Source: Plasmodium brasilianum (Eukaryota > Apicomplexa > Aconoidasida > Haemosporida > Plasmodiidae). From it: 64,000 nucleotides of DNA. The stretch is taken from assembly GCF_023973825.1 (NCBI RefSeq), contig NC_090126.1:1845001-1909000 (forward strand). The letters are read 5' to 3'. Made by a program: the position numbers and the translations under genes. The notes under the pieces are model-generated. The model was not told where the DNA came from. It saw only the letters and a program-made list of their open reading frames with translations, and did no database searches. Shown one piece after another: positions 62,535-64,000 of the stretch (the stretch's first letter is position 1; every line of letters starts with the position of its first letter).

Positions 62535-62755
62535 ATAGTAAAGATAAGAACAAATTATATAACAAACATAGTAAAGATAAGAACAAATTATATAACAAAC
62601 ATAGCAAAAATAAAGAGTACAAATTATATAACAAACATAGCAAAAATAAAGAGTACAAATTATATAACAAACATGGCAAAAATAAAGAGTACAAATTATA
62701 TAACAAACATGGCAAAAATAAAGAGTACAAATTATATAACAAACATGGCGAACAA
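62535..62755. repeat. 33/36-bp tandem repeat
   Basis: Two 33-bp units then about four 36-bp units sharing ACAAATTATATAACAAACAT, with a changing centre (AGTAAAGATAAGA to GGCAAAAATAAAGAGT). Every unit length is a multiple of three, so a 113-codon plus ORF (62472-62813) and a 91-codon minus ORF run through it. Confidence 0.92.
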
Positions 62756-63126
62756 AGCGAACATAACAAACTTAACTAATGCAGTAAATACTGATTCATT
62801 TAATTTTACTTAATAACACAATAGAGAGTATAAGTTCTGTTTTCTCTCTAAGTGTATTTTAGATTTTTTAATTCTCTGGTTATGTTTTAAATATGTTGAT
62901 ATGTGCTCGTCATATTCTATATATATATATATATATATATAGCCCCACAAATGCATATACGTAATGAACCCACCAAGTGTCTTATATATTTAACTTTCCG
63001 CATTTTCACCTTATTCATTTTGCAAATTTTTTATTAAATTGATAAAGACTTCAGAAATGAAATAAATTATCACAAATTTTTGAAACATCAGTCTTCATGT
63101 ATTTTTAATAAAATTTTATTATTTAA

Positions 63127-63351
63127 AAAGAACATATACATTCATATTCTTTTTTAAGAAATATTATCACGTTCACTTATAAAAAAAATACTTTAAATGG
63201 CAATACTGTGAAGTACATAAAGAACGAACAATATTTTTCTTTAAGAAAATATATGTTCTTTTCACCACTACAAAGATTTGTATTCAGAGAAATAGTACAA
63301 AAGGCTATCAGCCTTAAAGAATCTTTTTATGAACCCTTGAAAATTAATTAA
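63127..63351 (+). CDS. Candidate terminal exon of an unrecognised spliced gene (weak)
   Basis: Seventy-five codons open without a usable start, ending in TAA at 63349-63351. The reading LNGNTVKYIKNEQYFSLRKY then LQRFVFREIVQKAISLKESF looks protein-like, and T-rich acceptors (TTTTTTAAG at 63160) precede it. No phase-consistent upstream exon was found, and two other local frames are also open for 25-40 codons. Confidence 0.25.
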   Translation, partial: KEHIHSYSFLRNIITFTYKKNTLNGNTVKYIKNEQYFSLRKYMFFSPLQRFVFREIVQKAISLKESFYEPLKIN

Positions 63352-63871
63352 AAAAAAAAAAAAAGATAAGAAAATGAAATTTCATACCACAAATTTTAAT
63401 AAAAACTATACGAAAATAAGCATTATACGTTAAAATTTTCTGCCATGCTGAAAATGTAAAAATGGAAGAATGACTGTCGCTGCTCACGCATATACGCATA
63501 TAATATATATATATATATGTACGTATGTACTTATGTGTATGTGTGTGTATGTTCATTTCTATTGCGTAAAACGAGCTACTTAAACATTTTAAAAAAATTT
63601 TCTTCTTTTTTATCTTTAATTATGAAAAAAATGAAATAATCACATATCAACATAGTTTAGTCCCTTTTCCTAATGTTACTCCATTTTTTCCTTCGTTTTA
63701 TTTCATAATTCACAGGTACATAAACCAAACAATAATTGAGAAATATTTATGTTGAATGTGATCGAATTATTATAGGATCCTAAGTAATACACACTATAGA
63801 ATAGCTTTTAATTTTACGCATAGAGAAATAATTAATATAAAGGTAATATATATTACACTGCATAGTTACAT

Positions 63872-63912
<41 letters not shown>

Positions 63913-64000
63913 ATAAAAAATGTCATAATTTCGAAGTTATTTACATTTCTCTCTATCGTAGCTTTAAACATATGTATTTATATTTGAAGAGAAGCATAAA

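Larger units (their letters stand above)
61551..64000. other. Terminal intergenic region
   Basis: About 2.4 kb upstream of the 600-residue gene, reaching the window end. It contains a 13-bp repeat, a 33/36-bp repeat and a possible terminal coding exon at 63127-63351. A T-run of more than 30 lies at 63875-63902. Confidence 0.65.

Overview
The window is nuclear DNA of a malaria parasite (Plasmodium). The evidence is very AT-rich sequence with long A/T homopolymers and TA microsatellites, short introns with GTAAGT-like donors and T-rich acceptors, asparagine- and lysine-rich low-complexity insertions, and genes recognisable as Plasmodium orthologues. Coding regions are less extreme in base composition than expected for P. 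falciparum, so a species of the malariae/ovale type is likely; the exact species cannot be read from the sequence. From memory, the order Nova-like KH protein, serine palmitoyltransferase, DIM1/KsgA, HIT zinc finger, SEY1, metacaspase-like MCA3 matches a block of P. falciparum chromosome 14, read here in the opposite direction.

Layout, left to right: the 3' exons of a coiled-coil gene (72-2078, +); a two-exon NAPE-PLD-like metallo-beta-lactamase-fold protein with its metal ligands lost (2358-3870, -); the giant metacaspase-like MCA3 (6374-12436, +); the ER-shaping GTPase SEY1 (15299-18154, +); a four-exon membrane protein (19445-20793, -); a ZNHIT1-like HIT zinc-finger protein (22639-23390, +); a DIM1/KsgA rRNA dimethyladenosine transferase (24157-25332, -); serine palmitoyltransferase (29960-31678, +); two very small candidate spliced genes facing each other (31767-32221 + and 32239-32869 -); a 1174-residue Asn-rich membrane-anchored protein (34403-37927, +); a PIG-U-like multi-spanning protein split from an upstream 435-residue ORF at an A16 tract (39404-43142, +); a 1308-residue low-complexity protein (44262-48188, -); a three-KH Nova-like RNA-binding protein (52809-53819, -); the RNA polymerase I/III subunit RPAC2 (57603-58490, -, three exons); and a three-exon protein of about 600 residues with an N-terminal myristoylation-type sequence (59316-61550, -).

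The genes are unrelated housekeeping and lineage-specific genes, not an operon or a mobile element. Several touch membranes and lipids (SEY1, serine palmitoyltransferase, PIG-U-like, NAPE-PLD-like) and several touch RNA (DIM1, KH protein, RPAC2). The intergenic DNA carries many short tandem repeats with units of 12 to 36 bp. The most useful observations are two probable pseudoenzymes, a homopolymer frameshift joining or splitting the PIG-U-like gene, and several small spliced genes reconstructed by hand from phase-consistent exons. No tRNA, rRNA, CRISPR array or transposon was recognised.
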